DNA of 20,634 nucleotides from an uncultured Collinsella sp. (GTDB lineage: Bacteria > Actinomycetota > Coriobacteriia > Coriobacteriales > Coriobacteriaceae). Below, piece by piece: positions 7,637 through 14,287 of this stretch. A program made the translations under genes and the position numbers. Under the pieces are notes generated by a model that did not search any database, was not told the DNA's origin, and saw only the letters and a program-made list of their open reading frames with translations. The DNA is taken from positions 1 through 20,634 of the forward strand of contig CAMQHT010000042.1 in assembly GCA_947001705.1 (NCBI GenBank). The letters run 5' to 3'. The stretch's first letter is position 1; the number at the start of each line of letters is the position of its first letter.

Positions 7637-7786
7637 AAACTATGGCGGTTTACTACGATGAATCGCTCAACCGCGACCACTCCGAAACTTGTTGAACTAA
7701 AACCGCAGGTAGATGCCTTGCACTTTTTTGCGAAAAGCCGGCGTGGTTGGAATTTCTCATTTCATCGTAGTAAACCGGCATAGTTT
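7637..7786. repeat. 150-base element with 26-bp terminal inverted repeats
   Basis: The left arm 7637-7662 (AAACTATGGCGGTTTACTAC then GATGAA) and the right arm 7761-7786 are reverse complements with a single mismatch (G7645 against G7778). The 98 bases between are non-coding and include a small hairpin (CTTTT/AAAAG, 7723-7737). A second hairpin, CCGCCA (7631-7636) with TGGCGG (7643-7648), overlaps the left arm, so two structures compete there. No target-site duplication is visible. It may be a small non-autonomous mobile element or the template of a hairpin RNA. Confidence 0.6.
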
Positions 7787-7830
7787 CGTATTTCCAGCAG
7801 TTCCAAATTCGTCAATACGTCGGCGTTTGC

Positions 7831-7863
7831 AAAAAGCCCGACCTCCGTGGGAGATCGGGCTTT
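7831..7863 (-). terminator. Rho-independent terminator of argS
   Basis: AAAGCCCGA and TCGGGCTTT (7833-7841 / 7855-7863) pair perfectly. An inner CTCC/GGAG pairing follows after one mismatch. On the minus strand the stem ends in five T. It lies about 45 bases after the argS stop. Confidence 0.85.
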
Positions 7864-7908
7864 CAAGGCTTAGTTAAACCAAGTCTGTACGGTCAAATGA
7901 CCCGTAGC

Positions 7909-9762
7909 TTACATCTGCTCGGGCGCGGAAACGCCAACGAGGGTGAGCACCAGGGCGAGCGTCACACGGACGGCATCGCAAGCGGCCAGACGGGCACGCG
8001 AAAGCTCGGGGTCGACGGGACGGCCCTCGCTCGGCAGCACCTGACAGGCAGCGTAGAAGCTGTGGAAGTCGCCGGCGAGTTCCTCAGCAAAGTGCGTCAG
8101 ACGGAACGGGGCGCGGTCGCGAGCGCAGCTGGCGATGAGGTCGGTGAGCTCGTTGAGCTTGCGCGAAAGGGCGAGCTCGGTCGGGTCGGTCAGCAGCGAG
8201 TAATCGACGTTCTCACCGATGGCCTTGGCGGCGACGGCCTTCATGCCCATCTCGTCAGCCTGCTCGGGCGTAACGTCAGCGGCACGGCGCAGGATGGAGC
8301 ACACGCGGGCGTGAGCGTACTGCACGTAGTACACCGGGTTGGAGTTGTCGCGCTTCTTGACGGCCTCAATATCGAAGTCGACCATCTGGTTGGAGCTCTT
8401 GGAGATGAGGGTGTAACGGGCAGCGTCGGAGCCGACCTCGTCGACGAGCTCCTGCAGGGTCACCATGGTGCCCTTACGCTTGGACATACGGACGGGCTTG
8501 CCGTTGCGCAGCAGGTTGACGAGCTGGCCCAGCAGAACCTCAAACTTGCCGGGGTAACCCAAGGCATCGCAGACGCAGCGGACGCGCTCGATGTAGCCGT
8601 GGTGGTCGGCGCCCCAGATGTCGATGACGTGGTCGACGCGCTGGAACTTATCCCAGTGATAGGCAACGTCGGAGGCGAAGTAGGTGTACTCGCCGTCGGA
8701 CTTGATCAGAACGCGGTCCTTGTCATCGCCCAGGTCGGTGGAGCGGAACCACAGGGCGCCGTCCTTGGTGTAGAGATAGCCCATCTTGTCGAGCTTCTCA
8801 AAAGCGCGGTCGACGGCGGAGGTGCCGGCGGTCTCGCCCTCGGTGTCCTTCACATACAGCGAGCGCTCGGAGAACCAACGATCGAAGTCGCAATTGACGG
8901 CGTGGCAGAGGTCGCGCATGTTGTCGACCATCTTTACATAGCCGCGCTCGCGGAAGCTCTCCATGCGCTTCTGCGGATCGGCGTTGACCCACTTATCGCC
9001 GTCGGTGCGCCAGAACTCGGCGGCCTCGTCGATGATGTAGTCGCCGCCGTAGGAGTCCTTGCCCAGAGTCTCGGCAAAGTTGTCCTGGTACGGATGGGTC
9101 TCGGGGTGCTCGTCGTTCTCGTCGGCAACAAAGGCGTCGCGGTCTGCGATCAGCAGCTTGTGAGCCTCGTCGATATCCACACCCTGCTTGGCGATGATGT
9201 CGGCAAGCTGCATATAGCGCGTGCTGATGGAGTTGCCGAAGGTGTTCATCTGAGAGCCGTGGTCGTTGATGTAGAACTCACGCTGGATGTCGTAACCGGC
9301 GTGGTCCATAACGCGGCAGAGCGAGTCGCCCAGCGCGGCCCAGCGGCCGTGGCCGATGTGCATGGGGCCAACTGGGTTGGCGGAAACGAACTCAACCTGG
9401 GTCTTCAGGCCACCACCGACGTTGGACTTAGCGAAGTCCATACCCTTCTCGCGAGCCTCGCCAAAGATGGCATTCTTGACGGCAACGGAGAGGTAGAAGT
9501 TGATGAAGCCGGGGCCTGCGATCTCGACCTTCTCGATCGCGGGGTCCTCGGGCATATGGGCAACGATGGCCTCGGCGATCTTGCGCGGGGCGCAGTGGGC
9601 CAGCTTGGCGGACTTCAGGGCCATGGTAGAGGTCCACTCGCCATGAGAAGTGTCAGCCGGTCGCTCGATAGCGCAATCGTCAAGTTCAAATGCGGAAAGG
9701 TCGCCGGCCTCCTGGGCCGCAGCAAGCGCAGCGCGTACCAGCTCTTCAATCTTCTCGGGCAT
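7909..9762 (-). CDS. argS: Arginyl-tRNA synthetase
   Basis: ArgS is the class Ia enzyme that charges tRNA-Arg with arginine using ATP in the cytoplasm. In the 617-residue protein, the N-terminal add-on domain (about 1-100, ending in AGPGFINFYL) recognises the tRNA elbow. The HIGH signature is in NPVGPMHIGHGRWAALGDSL (HIGH at 135-138). The KMSKS counterpart is VRMSKRKG (424-431). The C-terminal DALR-type anticodon-binding domain starts around QYAHARVCSILRRA (481-494). The start at 9762 is preceded by a near-perfect AAGGAGG ribosome site with 5-base spacing; a longer in-frame ORF reaching 9891 has no such site and would run through the promoter. It is monocistronic, divergent from carD. Confidence 0.97.
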   Translation of the reverse strand: MPEKIEELVRAALAAAQEAGDLSAFELDDCAIERPADTSHGEWTSTMALKSAKLAHCAPRKIAEAIVAHMPEDPAIEKVEIAGPGFINFYLSVAVKNAIFGEAREKGMDFAKSNVGGGLKTQVEFVSANPVGPMHIGHGRWAALGDSLCRVMDHAGYDIQREFYINDHGSQMNTFGNSISTRYMQLADIIAKQGVDIDEAHKLLIADRDAFVADENDEHPETHPYQDNFAETLGKDSYGGDYIIDEAAEFWRTDGDKWVNADPQKRMESFRERGYVKMVDNMRDLCHAVNCDFDRWFSERSLYVKDTEGETAGTSAVDRAFEKLDKMGYLYTKDGALWFRSTDLGDDKDRVLIKSDGEYTYFASDVAYHWDKFQRVDHVIDIWGADHHGYIERVRCVCDALGYPGKFEVLLGQLVNLLRNGKPVRMSKRKGTMVTLQELVDEVGSDAARYTLISKSSNQMVDFDIEAVKKRDNSNPVYYVQYAHARVCSILRRAADVTPEQADEMGMKAVAAKAIGENVDYSLLTDPTELALSRKLNELTDLIASCARDRAPFRLTHFAEELAGDFHSFYAACQVLPSEGRPVDPELSRARLAACDAVRVTLALVLTLVGVSAPEQM

Positions 9763-9829
9763 AGATCCTCCTTGTGTTAAAGCCCCCGAGCTCTTAGTCA
9801 CTCGTAGGGCAAAAGCCAGAGTTTGTAGC

Positions 9830-9858
9830 ACTCTATCACAAGCGACGGGCACTGTCGC
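9830..9858 (-). promoter_or_regulatory. Probable promoter of argS
   Basis: On the minus strand, GCGACA (9853-9858) and TAGAGT (9830-9835) are 17 bases apart, each matching consensus at four of six positions. The leader would be about 60 bases. Confidence 0.4.
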
Positions 9859-9934
9859 AGGGTAAAGCCAATAGATATTGCATATGCACAAAAATGACTA
9901 CAGCTTGTATGGAGTCACTCAAAGATGCCGGTCT

Positions 9935-9953
9935 GCCTGCAGATTATGCAGGC
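9935..9953. promoter_or_regulatory. Dyad in the argS-carD divergent region
   Basis: GCCTGCA (9935-9941) and TGCAGGC (9947-9953) are perfect inverted repeats around GATTA. No T run follows on either strand, so a terminator is unlikely. It lies upstream of both divergent promoters and could be an operator. Confidence 0.35.
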
Positions 9954-10061
9954 GTTGAAAATGCGTAAAGGTGTGAATGAGCTGCGTCTGTTATCGAATA
10001 CTCTTACCTATCAGAGTTGTGTGCTTTTCCTGCATAAAGTAACGGTTTGCGCACGTCAGCG

Positions 10062-10070
10062 TGTTATTCT
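10062..10070 (+). promoter_or_regulatory. Possible extended -10 promoter of carD
   Basis: TGT followed by TATTCT (10065-10070) forms an extended -10 element about 35 bases before the start codon. The -35 region is weak. An alternative register pairs TTGCGC (10047-10052) with TAGACA (10070-10075). Confidence 0.4.
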
Positions 10071-10104
10071 AGACATACGTAAATTCGTATAAGTTGGAGG
10101 TAGC

Positions 10105-10590
10105 ATGTTCTCAATCGGTCAACACGTCATTCATCCGGGCCAGGGAGTCTGCACCGTCGTCGGTTTTAGGGACGACACACCGCAGCCCATGCTGCTGCTC
10201 GAGACCAAGCAGGGACATGCGCAGACGATCCTCATGTACCCCGTGGCGCAGGCCGACCGTTTGCACGCCGCCATCTCGCAGCAAGATGCCGAGCACTTGC
10301 TGAGCCACTATGACGAGCTGGAGTGCGACACCTTTACCGAGCGCAACAGCTCACTTGAGGAGACACACTTTAAGCAGCAGCTCAAGCTGGGCGCGCCCGA
10401 GACGGTCCGCGTGGCAAAAACCATGATGCACCGCATTCGCCTGGCCGAGGAAGCTGATAAAAAACCCAGCTCCTACTACATGCGCGTACTCAAGGAGGCC
10501 AAACGCCGCTCCATCGAGGAGTTCGCTGTGGCCTTGGGCGTCACCGAGGAGGACGCCGAAGCCCGCCTAGCCCAAGCCGCCCTCAACTAA
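10105..10590 (+). CDS. carD: CarD/CdnL-family RNA polymerase-binding regulator
   Basis: CarD-family proteins bind the RNA polymerase beta subunit at promoters and stabilise the open complex, including at rRNA promoters. The 161-residue protein begins FSIGQHVIHPGQGVCTVVGF, the signature of the N-terminal CarD/TRCF polymerase-interacting domain (about 1-60). The rest is a predicted all-helical C-terminal domain with basic residues (KLGAPETVRVAKTMMHRIRL; YYMRVLKEAKRRSIEEFAVALG) that contacts promoter DNA upstream of the -10. Length matches the family (about 150-165). The ATG has GGAGG with 4-base spacing. It ends in its own terminator and is divergent from argS. The symbol carD or cdnL would both be acceptable. 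Confidence 0.9.
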   Translation: MFSIGQHVIHPGQGVCTVVGFRDDTPQPMLLLETKQGHAQTILMYPVAQADRLHAAISQQDAEHLLSHYDELECDTFTERNSSLEETHFKQQLKLGAPETVRVAKTMMHRIRLAEEADKKPSSYYMRVLKEAKRRSIEEFAVALGVTEEDAEARLAQAALN

Positions 10591-10602
10591 CCCATCCGCG
10601 CC

Positions 10603-10645
10603 AAAAACCACCACAAAGGGAACAGGCACCTTTGTGGTGGTTTTC
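10603..10645 (+). terminator. Terminator of carD, copy 1 of a 41-nt palindromic repeat
   Basis: Sixteen bases, AAAACCACCACAAAGG (10604-10619), pair perfectly with 10629-10644 around a nine-base loop containing ACAGGCA. A T-rich stretch follows. The same 41 bases recur with one change at 11314-11354. Confidence 0.85.
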
Positions 10646-10698
10646 TTGTTCTAGTAGTATTCATTCTTATCGATACCCACGAGCACAAGGAGTCTCTT

Positions 10699-11298
10699 AT
10701 GGCAGAGCCGCTTACCGCCGGAATCACCCGCGACCGCGCGTTCGAACTGCTCAATGAGCACAACAAGGACCCGTTCCATATCACCCATGGCGAGACGGTC
10801 GAGGGCACTATGCGCTACTTTGCGCGCGAGTTCGACCCCGAGAACGAGGAGTTTTGGGGCATCGTCGGTCTGCTGCACGACCTGGATTGGGAGGAGCATG
10901 AGGACGACCCCATTAACCACACCATCTATGCTGCCGAGATTCTTGAGGGCGAAGGTGCGTCTCCCGAGCTCATTCGCGCCATCCAGACGCACACGTCGGA
11001 CTTCAACACCTCACTACCCAAGCCCGAGCTGCAGATGGAAAAGATCCTGTTTGCCTGCGATGAGCTCACCGGCCTGATCGGCGCTGCCGTCATCATGCGC
11101 CCGAGCAAGAGCGTTATGGACTTTACGACTAAGTCGCTCAAGAAGAAGTTCAAGGACAAACGCTTTGCCGCCGGCTGCTCGCGCGACGTGATTTCGCAGG
11201 GCGCCGAGATGTTGGGCTGGGAGCTCCCCGAGCTCTTTGACCGCACCATCGCGGCCATGCAGTCCTTCGCCCCCGACCGAGATACCTTCCAGGCCTAA
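10699..11298 (+). CDS. HD-domain metal-dependent phosphohydrolase
   Basis: This 199-residue protein has the HD-domain metal ligands in order: His in DPFHITHGETV (about 27-34), the HD pair in GLLHDLDWEEH (His60-Asp61), further residues in DPINHTIYAAEIL, and QTHTSDF around 96-102. HD proteins cleave phosphoester bonds in nucleotides or related compounds; no substrate can be named here, and no second catalytic or sensory domain is present. The C-terminal part contains a basic stretch TTKSLKKKFKDKRFAAG. The start ATG is preceded by AAGGAG with 6-base spacing. It lies between two copies of the palindromic terminator repeat and converges on proA, so it is probably transcribed alone. Confidence 0.85.
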   Translation: MAEPLTAGITRDRAFELLNEHNKDPFHITHGETVEGTMRYFAREFDPENEEFWGIVGLLHDLDWEEHEDDPINHTIYAAEILEGEGASPELIRAIQTHTSDFNTSLPKPELQMEKILFACDELTGLIGAAVIMRPSKSVMDFTTKSLKKKFKDKRFAAGCSRDVISQGAEMLGWELPELFDRTIAAMQSFAPDRDTFQA

Positions 11299-11312
11299 CC
11301 GTCAACGCCACC

Positions 11313-11355
11313 TAAAACCACCACAAAGGGGACAGGCACCTTTGTGGTGGTTTTT
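11313..11355. terminator. Terminator between the HD hydrolase and proA, copy 2 of the 41-nt palindrome
   Basis: AAAACCACCACAAAGG (11314-11329) pairs perfectly with 11339-11354 around loop GGACAGGCA. On the plus strand five T end the stem; on the minus strand four T follow. It sits between convergent stop codons and can serve both genes. It differs from copy 1 at a single loop base. Confidence 0.85.
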
Positions 11356-11368
11356 GTTTGCGCGGGCG

Positions 11369-12655
11369 TTAGGGACGGACCTGGCCGGTGCCGCGGAGCT
11401 TGTATTTGTAGGTGGTGAGGGCCTCGGCGGCAAAGGGGCCACGGGCGTGGAGCTTTTGGGTCGAGATGCCGATCTCGGCGCCCAGGCCAAACTCGCCGCC
11501 GTCGGTGAAGCGCGTGCTGGCGTTGGCGTACACGGCCGAGGCATCGACCGCATCCAGGAAGCGCTCGCAAGCATCCGTGTCCTCGGCAACGATGGCCTCG
11601 GAGTGCATCGTGCCGTAGCGGTTGATGTGTGCGATGGCCTCGTCCTCGTTTGCCACGACCTTCACGCTCATCTCGAGCGCCAGGTACTCGCGACCCCAGT
11701 CCTCCTCAGTCGCGGCGACGTAGTCATCGCCCTCCACAAGCCCGGCATCGGCGCATGCGGCGCAGGTTGCCTCGTCGCCGTGAATCAGCACGCCGTGGTC
11801 ATGCAGCACGGTCACGACCGCGGGCAAAAACGCATCGGCCACAGCACGGTCGACCAGCAGCGACTCGGCGGCATTGCACACGCCCACGCGCTGGGTCTTG
11901 GCATTAACGATAATGTTGAGCGCCTTATCAAAGTCGGCGGATTCATGCACGTAGATGTGGCAGTTGCCCGTGCCCGTCTCGATCACCGGCACAAGCGACT
12001 CGCGCACGCAGCGCTGGATCAGGCCTGCACCGCCGCGCGGAATGAGTACGTCGACAATACCGCGGAGCTTCATGAGCTCGCCGGTGGCCTCGCGGTCGGT
12101 GGACTCGATCATCGACACGGCCTCGCGCGGGAAGCCCTTGGCCTCGAGCGCATCGGCCAGCAGCTCGGCGATCATGGCACACGAGTGATAGGCCAGCGAG
12201 CCGCCGCGCAGAATGCAGGCGTTGCCGGTACGGATGCAGATGCCTGCGGCGTCGGCCGTCACGTTGGGGCGCGCCTCGTAGACCATAGCGACCAGGCCCA
12301 GCGGCACACTCACGCGGGTCAGGTCCACGCCGCTTGCAAGCACGCGGTGGTCGAGCACGCGGCCCACGGGATCGGGCAGCTCGGCGAGCTTTTCCAGGCC
12401 GGCGGCCATGCCCTCGACGCGCTCGGGCGTCAGCAGCAGGCGATCGAGCAGTCCGGCCGAGGTACCCGCATCGCGCGCGGCGGACATATCGAGCTCGTTG
12501 GCGGCAACGATGGAATCGACGCCATCGTACAGCGCCGCGGCCATGGCGCGCACGGCCTCCTGACGCTGCTCATCGCTCGCCGTGGCAAGCGAGGCCGACG
12601 CTGCCTTGGCGGCAACGGCAAGATCGTGGACGTACGTGGCTATATCGACCGACAT
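11369..12655 (-). CDS. proA: Glutamate-5-semialdehyde dehydrogenase (gamma-glutamyl phosphate reductase)
   Basis: ProA reduces gamma-glutamyl phosphate to glutamate 5-semialdehyde with NADPH, the second step of proline synthesis, acting with ProB. The 428-residue length is normal. Family signatures run through the protein: VPLGLVAMVYEARPNVTADAAG (117-138), RTGNACILRGG (142-152), IPRGGAGLI (205-213), ETGTGNCHIYV (226-236), the catalytic cysteine in QRVGVCNAAESLLV (Cys260), and ASTRFTDGGEFGLGAEIGIST (379-399). The ATG at 12655 is preceded by AAAGGG with 7-base spacing and AGGAG further out. In most bacteria proA follows proB; here a plus-strand peptidase gene separates the two. Confidence 0.95.
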   Translation of the reverse strand: MSVDIATYVHDLAVAAKAASASLATASDEQRQEAVRAMAAALYDGVDSIVAANELDMSAARDAGTSAGLLDRLLLTPERVEGMAAGLEKLAELPDPVGRVLDHRVLASGVDLTRVSVPLGLVAMVYEARPNVTADAAGICIRTGNACILRGGSLAYHSCAMIAELLADALEAKGFPREAVSMIESTDREATGELMKLRGIVDVLIPRGGAGLIQRCVRESLVPVIETGTGNCHIYVHESADFDKALNIIVNAKTQRVGVCNAAESLLVDRAVADAFLPAVVTVLHDHGVLIHGDEATCAACADAGLVEGDDYVAATEEDWGREYLALEMSVKVVANEDEAIAHINRYGTMHSEAIVAEDTDACERFLDAVDASAVYANASTRFTDGGEFGLGAEIGISTQKLHARGPFAAEALTTYKYKLRGTGQVRP

Positions 12656-12699
12656 GGGCGGCCCTTTCTCCTAGAAGTTTGCAACAATGGTAGCCGATT

Positions 12700-12729
12700 T
12701 GCGCATGGCCTCGCCCGCGGCGGTAGAAT
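12700..12729 (+). promoter_or_regulatory. Probable promoter of the iminopeptidase gene
   Basis: TTGCGC (12700-12705) and TAGAAT (12724-12729) are separated by 18 bases. The -10 matches consensus at five of six positions. It lies in the 112-base divergent gap with proA. Confidence 0.5.
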
Positions 12730-12767
12730 TGGTCAACCCGAAACACCGCAACGAACGGAAGACTCAC

Positions 12768-14186
12768 ATGGCCCTCATCACTTCGTACCACGTCCCCGGC
12801 CTTTACGTCGAGGACCACAGCATCGACGTCCCCCTTGACTGGCGCGGCCTGGAGCCGATGCTCCTGGCCGTCGGCAGCACCATGCGCCGCGGCGCCATGC
12901 CGGCACCAATCGCCGGCGCGCCCGAGAGCATCAAGCTCTTCTACCGCGTGGTTTGCGCGCCCGACCGCATCAACGACGATCTGCCGCTGCTCCTGTTTTT
13001 GCAGGGCGGCCCCGGCGGCGAGAGCCCGCGTCCGCTGTCGCCCACAAGCGACGGCTGGATCGAGGAGGCCGTCAAGCACTTCCGCGTGGTCCTTCCCGAC
13101 CAGCGCGGCACCGGACGCAGTTGCTGCGTGGACGGGCGCACGATTGCCGCACTGGGCGAGCGCGCGACGGCGGCCGGCTCCGATGCCGCACGCTCGCAGG
13201 CTGACTTCCTCAAGCGCCACCTCGCCAGCTCCATCGTGCGCGATTTTGAGTACCTGCGCCTGGTGGGCTTTGGCGGCAAGCCCTGGGTCACACTCGGGCA
13301 GAGCTACGGCGGCTTTTTGACGTTGAGCTATCTGTCGCTCTTCCCCGAAGGCGTGGCGGCGAGCTTTACCTGCGGCGGCATTCCACACGTGCCAGCGAGC
13401 GCAAGCGAGGTCTACGCGCACACCTTCCCGCGCATGGCGGCCAAGACTCAGCAGTATTACGACCGCTACCCCGCCGACGTCGAGCGCGTGGCGGCACTGG
13501 CCGATGCGCTCGAGGCCCAGAAGCCCGTGCTGCCCGACGGCTCACCGATGACGGTCGAGCGCCTACAGCTCATGGGCAGCGACTTTGGTATGAAGCCGAG
13601 CTTTGAGCGCATGCATTGGATTGTCGATCACGCTTTTGCCGACGGCGACGGCACGCTGGCCTGCGGCGCCTCGGTATCTGACAGCTTTTTGATGCGCGCC
13701 TTCGAGCGCACCAACACGCGTACAAACCCGCTGTACTGGACACTGCAGGAGTTCATCTACGCCGACGGCGACACTATGCCCATTGGTTGGGCCGCGGCCG
13801 AAGAGAAGGCACACCGCGCCGAGTTCGACACCCTCGCGCGCCCGCTCATGTTTACCGGCGAGGCAATGTTCCCGTGGATGTTCGAGCAGATGCCCGAGCT
13901 CAAGCCCTTCAAACCCGCCATGGACCTGCTGATGGAAGACACCAGCTGGGACAAGATCTACGACCCGCAGCGACTGGCGTGCAACGAGGTGCCGCTCCAG
14001 GCCGCGGTGTATTTCGACGACATGTACGTCGATTCGGGCTTGCAGCTCGATACGCTCAGCCGCGTGGGCGACTCGCATGCCTGGGTGACCAACGAGTTCG
14101 AGCACGACGGTCTGCACGGCAGCGTGGTGTTCAAGCACCTCTTCGACGAAGCCCTCAACCGCGGAGACCTGCGCCGGATCTTCTAG
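12768..14186 (+). CDS. Alpha/beta hydrolase, proline iminopeptidase-like (peptidase family S33)
   Basis: S33 proline iminopeptidases remove N-terminal proline from peptides. The 472-residue protein shows the oxyanion-hole motif LQGGPGGESPRP (79-90), DQRGTGRS (111-118) and the nucleophile elbow LGQSYGGFLTLSYLSLFPEG with Ser179. The C-terminal FDDMYVDSG (416-424) and NEFEHDGLHGS (442-452) probably supply the catalytic Asp and His. It is larger than the roughly 310-residue classical enzyme and resembles the 430-470-residue actinobacterial type. No signal peptide is seen, so it is cytoplasmic. The start at 12768 has a weak GGAAG ribosome site 7 bases upstream; a longer in-frame ORF from 12687 would overlap the promoter. 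It sits in opposite orientation between proA and proB. Another S33 activity (different aminopeptidase or esterase) is possible. Confidence 0.82.
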   Translation: MALITSYHVPGLYVEDHSIDVPLDWRGLEPMLLAVGSTMRRGAMPAPIAGAPESIKLFYRVVCAPDRINDDLPLLLFLQGGPGGESPRPLSPTSDGWIEEAVKHFRVVLPDQRGTGRSCCVDGRTIAALGERATAAGSDAARSQADFLKRHLASSIVRDFEYLRLVGFGGKPWVTLGQSYGGFLTLSYLSLFPEGVAASFTCGGIPHVPASASEVYAHTFPRMAAKTQQYYDRYPADVERVAALADALEAQKPVLPDGSPMTVERLQLMGSDFGMKPSFERMHWIVDHAFADGDGTLACGASVSDSFLMRAFERTNTRTNPLYWTLQEFIYADGDTMPIGWAAAEEKAHRAEFDTLARPLMFTGEAMFPWMFEQMPELKPFKPAMDLLMEDTSWDKIYDPQRLACNEVPLQAAVYFDDMYVDSGLQLDTLSRVGDSHAWVTNEFEHDGLHGSVVFKHLFDEALNRGDLRRIF

Positions 14187-14187
14187 C

Positions 14188-14240
14188 AAAGGAGTGTCCC
14201 CACCTGCCGGCACAAAAGGAACGTCCCCAAGTGCCGGCAC
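14188..14240. repeat. Two tandem copies of a 26-base GTCCCC/TGCCGGCAC repeat
   Basis: Copy 1 (14188-14213) and copy 2 (14215-14240) agree at 22 of 26 positions. Each has AAAGGA, then GTCCCCA, then TGCCGGCAC; in copy 2 the last ten bases GTGCCGGCAC are a perfect palindrome. The repeat starts right after the stop codon of the peptidase gene. Its GGGGAC and CCTTT blocks (minus strand) resemble those in the loops of the palindromes at 10604 and 11314. Confidence 0.7.
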
Positions 14241-14242
14241 GA

Positions 14243-14287
14243 GAAAGACAGCGCTGCGGGAAACGATCCGCAGTGCTGTCTTTCTTT
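14243..14287. terminator. Terminator between the iminopeptidase gene and proB
   Basis: GAAAGACAGCGCTGCGG (14243-14259) pairs with 14268-14284 over 17 bp including one wobble, followed on the plus strand by TTT. It lies between convergent genes. The minus-strand tail is poorer in T. The right end touches the proB stop codon. Confidence 0.8.

Larger units (their letters stand above)
7374..7908. other. Intergenic region between rho and argS
   Basis: This 535-base gap is more A/T-rich than its neighbours. It holds the rho leader and promoter (7517-7544), a tandem 8-base repeat (7572-7587), a 150-base element bounded by 26-bp inverted repeats (7637-7786) and the argS terminator (7831-7863). A further 10-bp inverted pair, TTGGTTTAAC at 7601-7610 and its complement at 7873-7882, may be chance. 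No coding sequence is convincing. Confidence 0.7.
9763..10104. other. Divergent intergenic region between argS and carD
   Basis: This 342-base gap contains the argS promoter (9830-9858), a 7-bp dyad (9935-9953) and the carD promoter and ribosome site near 10062-10100. No T-box or other known riboswitch for argS was recognised. Confidence 0.7.

Noticed and set aside
7601..7882. 10-bp inverted repeat TTGGTTTAAC / complement as an outer boundary of the 7637-7786 element
   Set aside because: It is not centred on the same axis as the 26-bp arms, and the short A/T-rich match could be chance.
7897..9780. 627-residue open frame antisense to argS
   Set aside because: ArgS on the opposite strand is unambiguous with HIGH and KMSK-type motifs; the antisense frame is a codon-bias shadow.
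9763..9891. Upstream extension of argS by 43 residues
   Set aside because: The extension has no ribosome site and crosses the likely promoter, whereas ATG 9762 has a near-perfect AAGGAGG.
9894..9968. 24-codon open frame (MTTACMESLKDAGLPADYAG...) between argS and carD
   Set aside because: It has no ribosome site and no arginine codons to suggest an attenuator leader, and it runs through the dyad. Too weak to call a leader peptide.
12687..12767. 27-residue N-terminal extension of the iminopeptidase
   Set aside because: It would include the promoter -10/-35 region and has no ribosome site; the hydrolase domain begins after ATG 12768.
11237..12838. 533-residue open frame antisense to proA
   Set aside because: proA is certain on the minus strand, and the antisense frame would cross a terminator and two other genes' ends.
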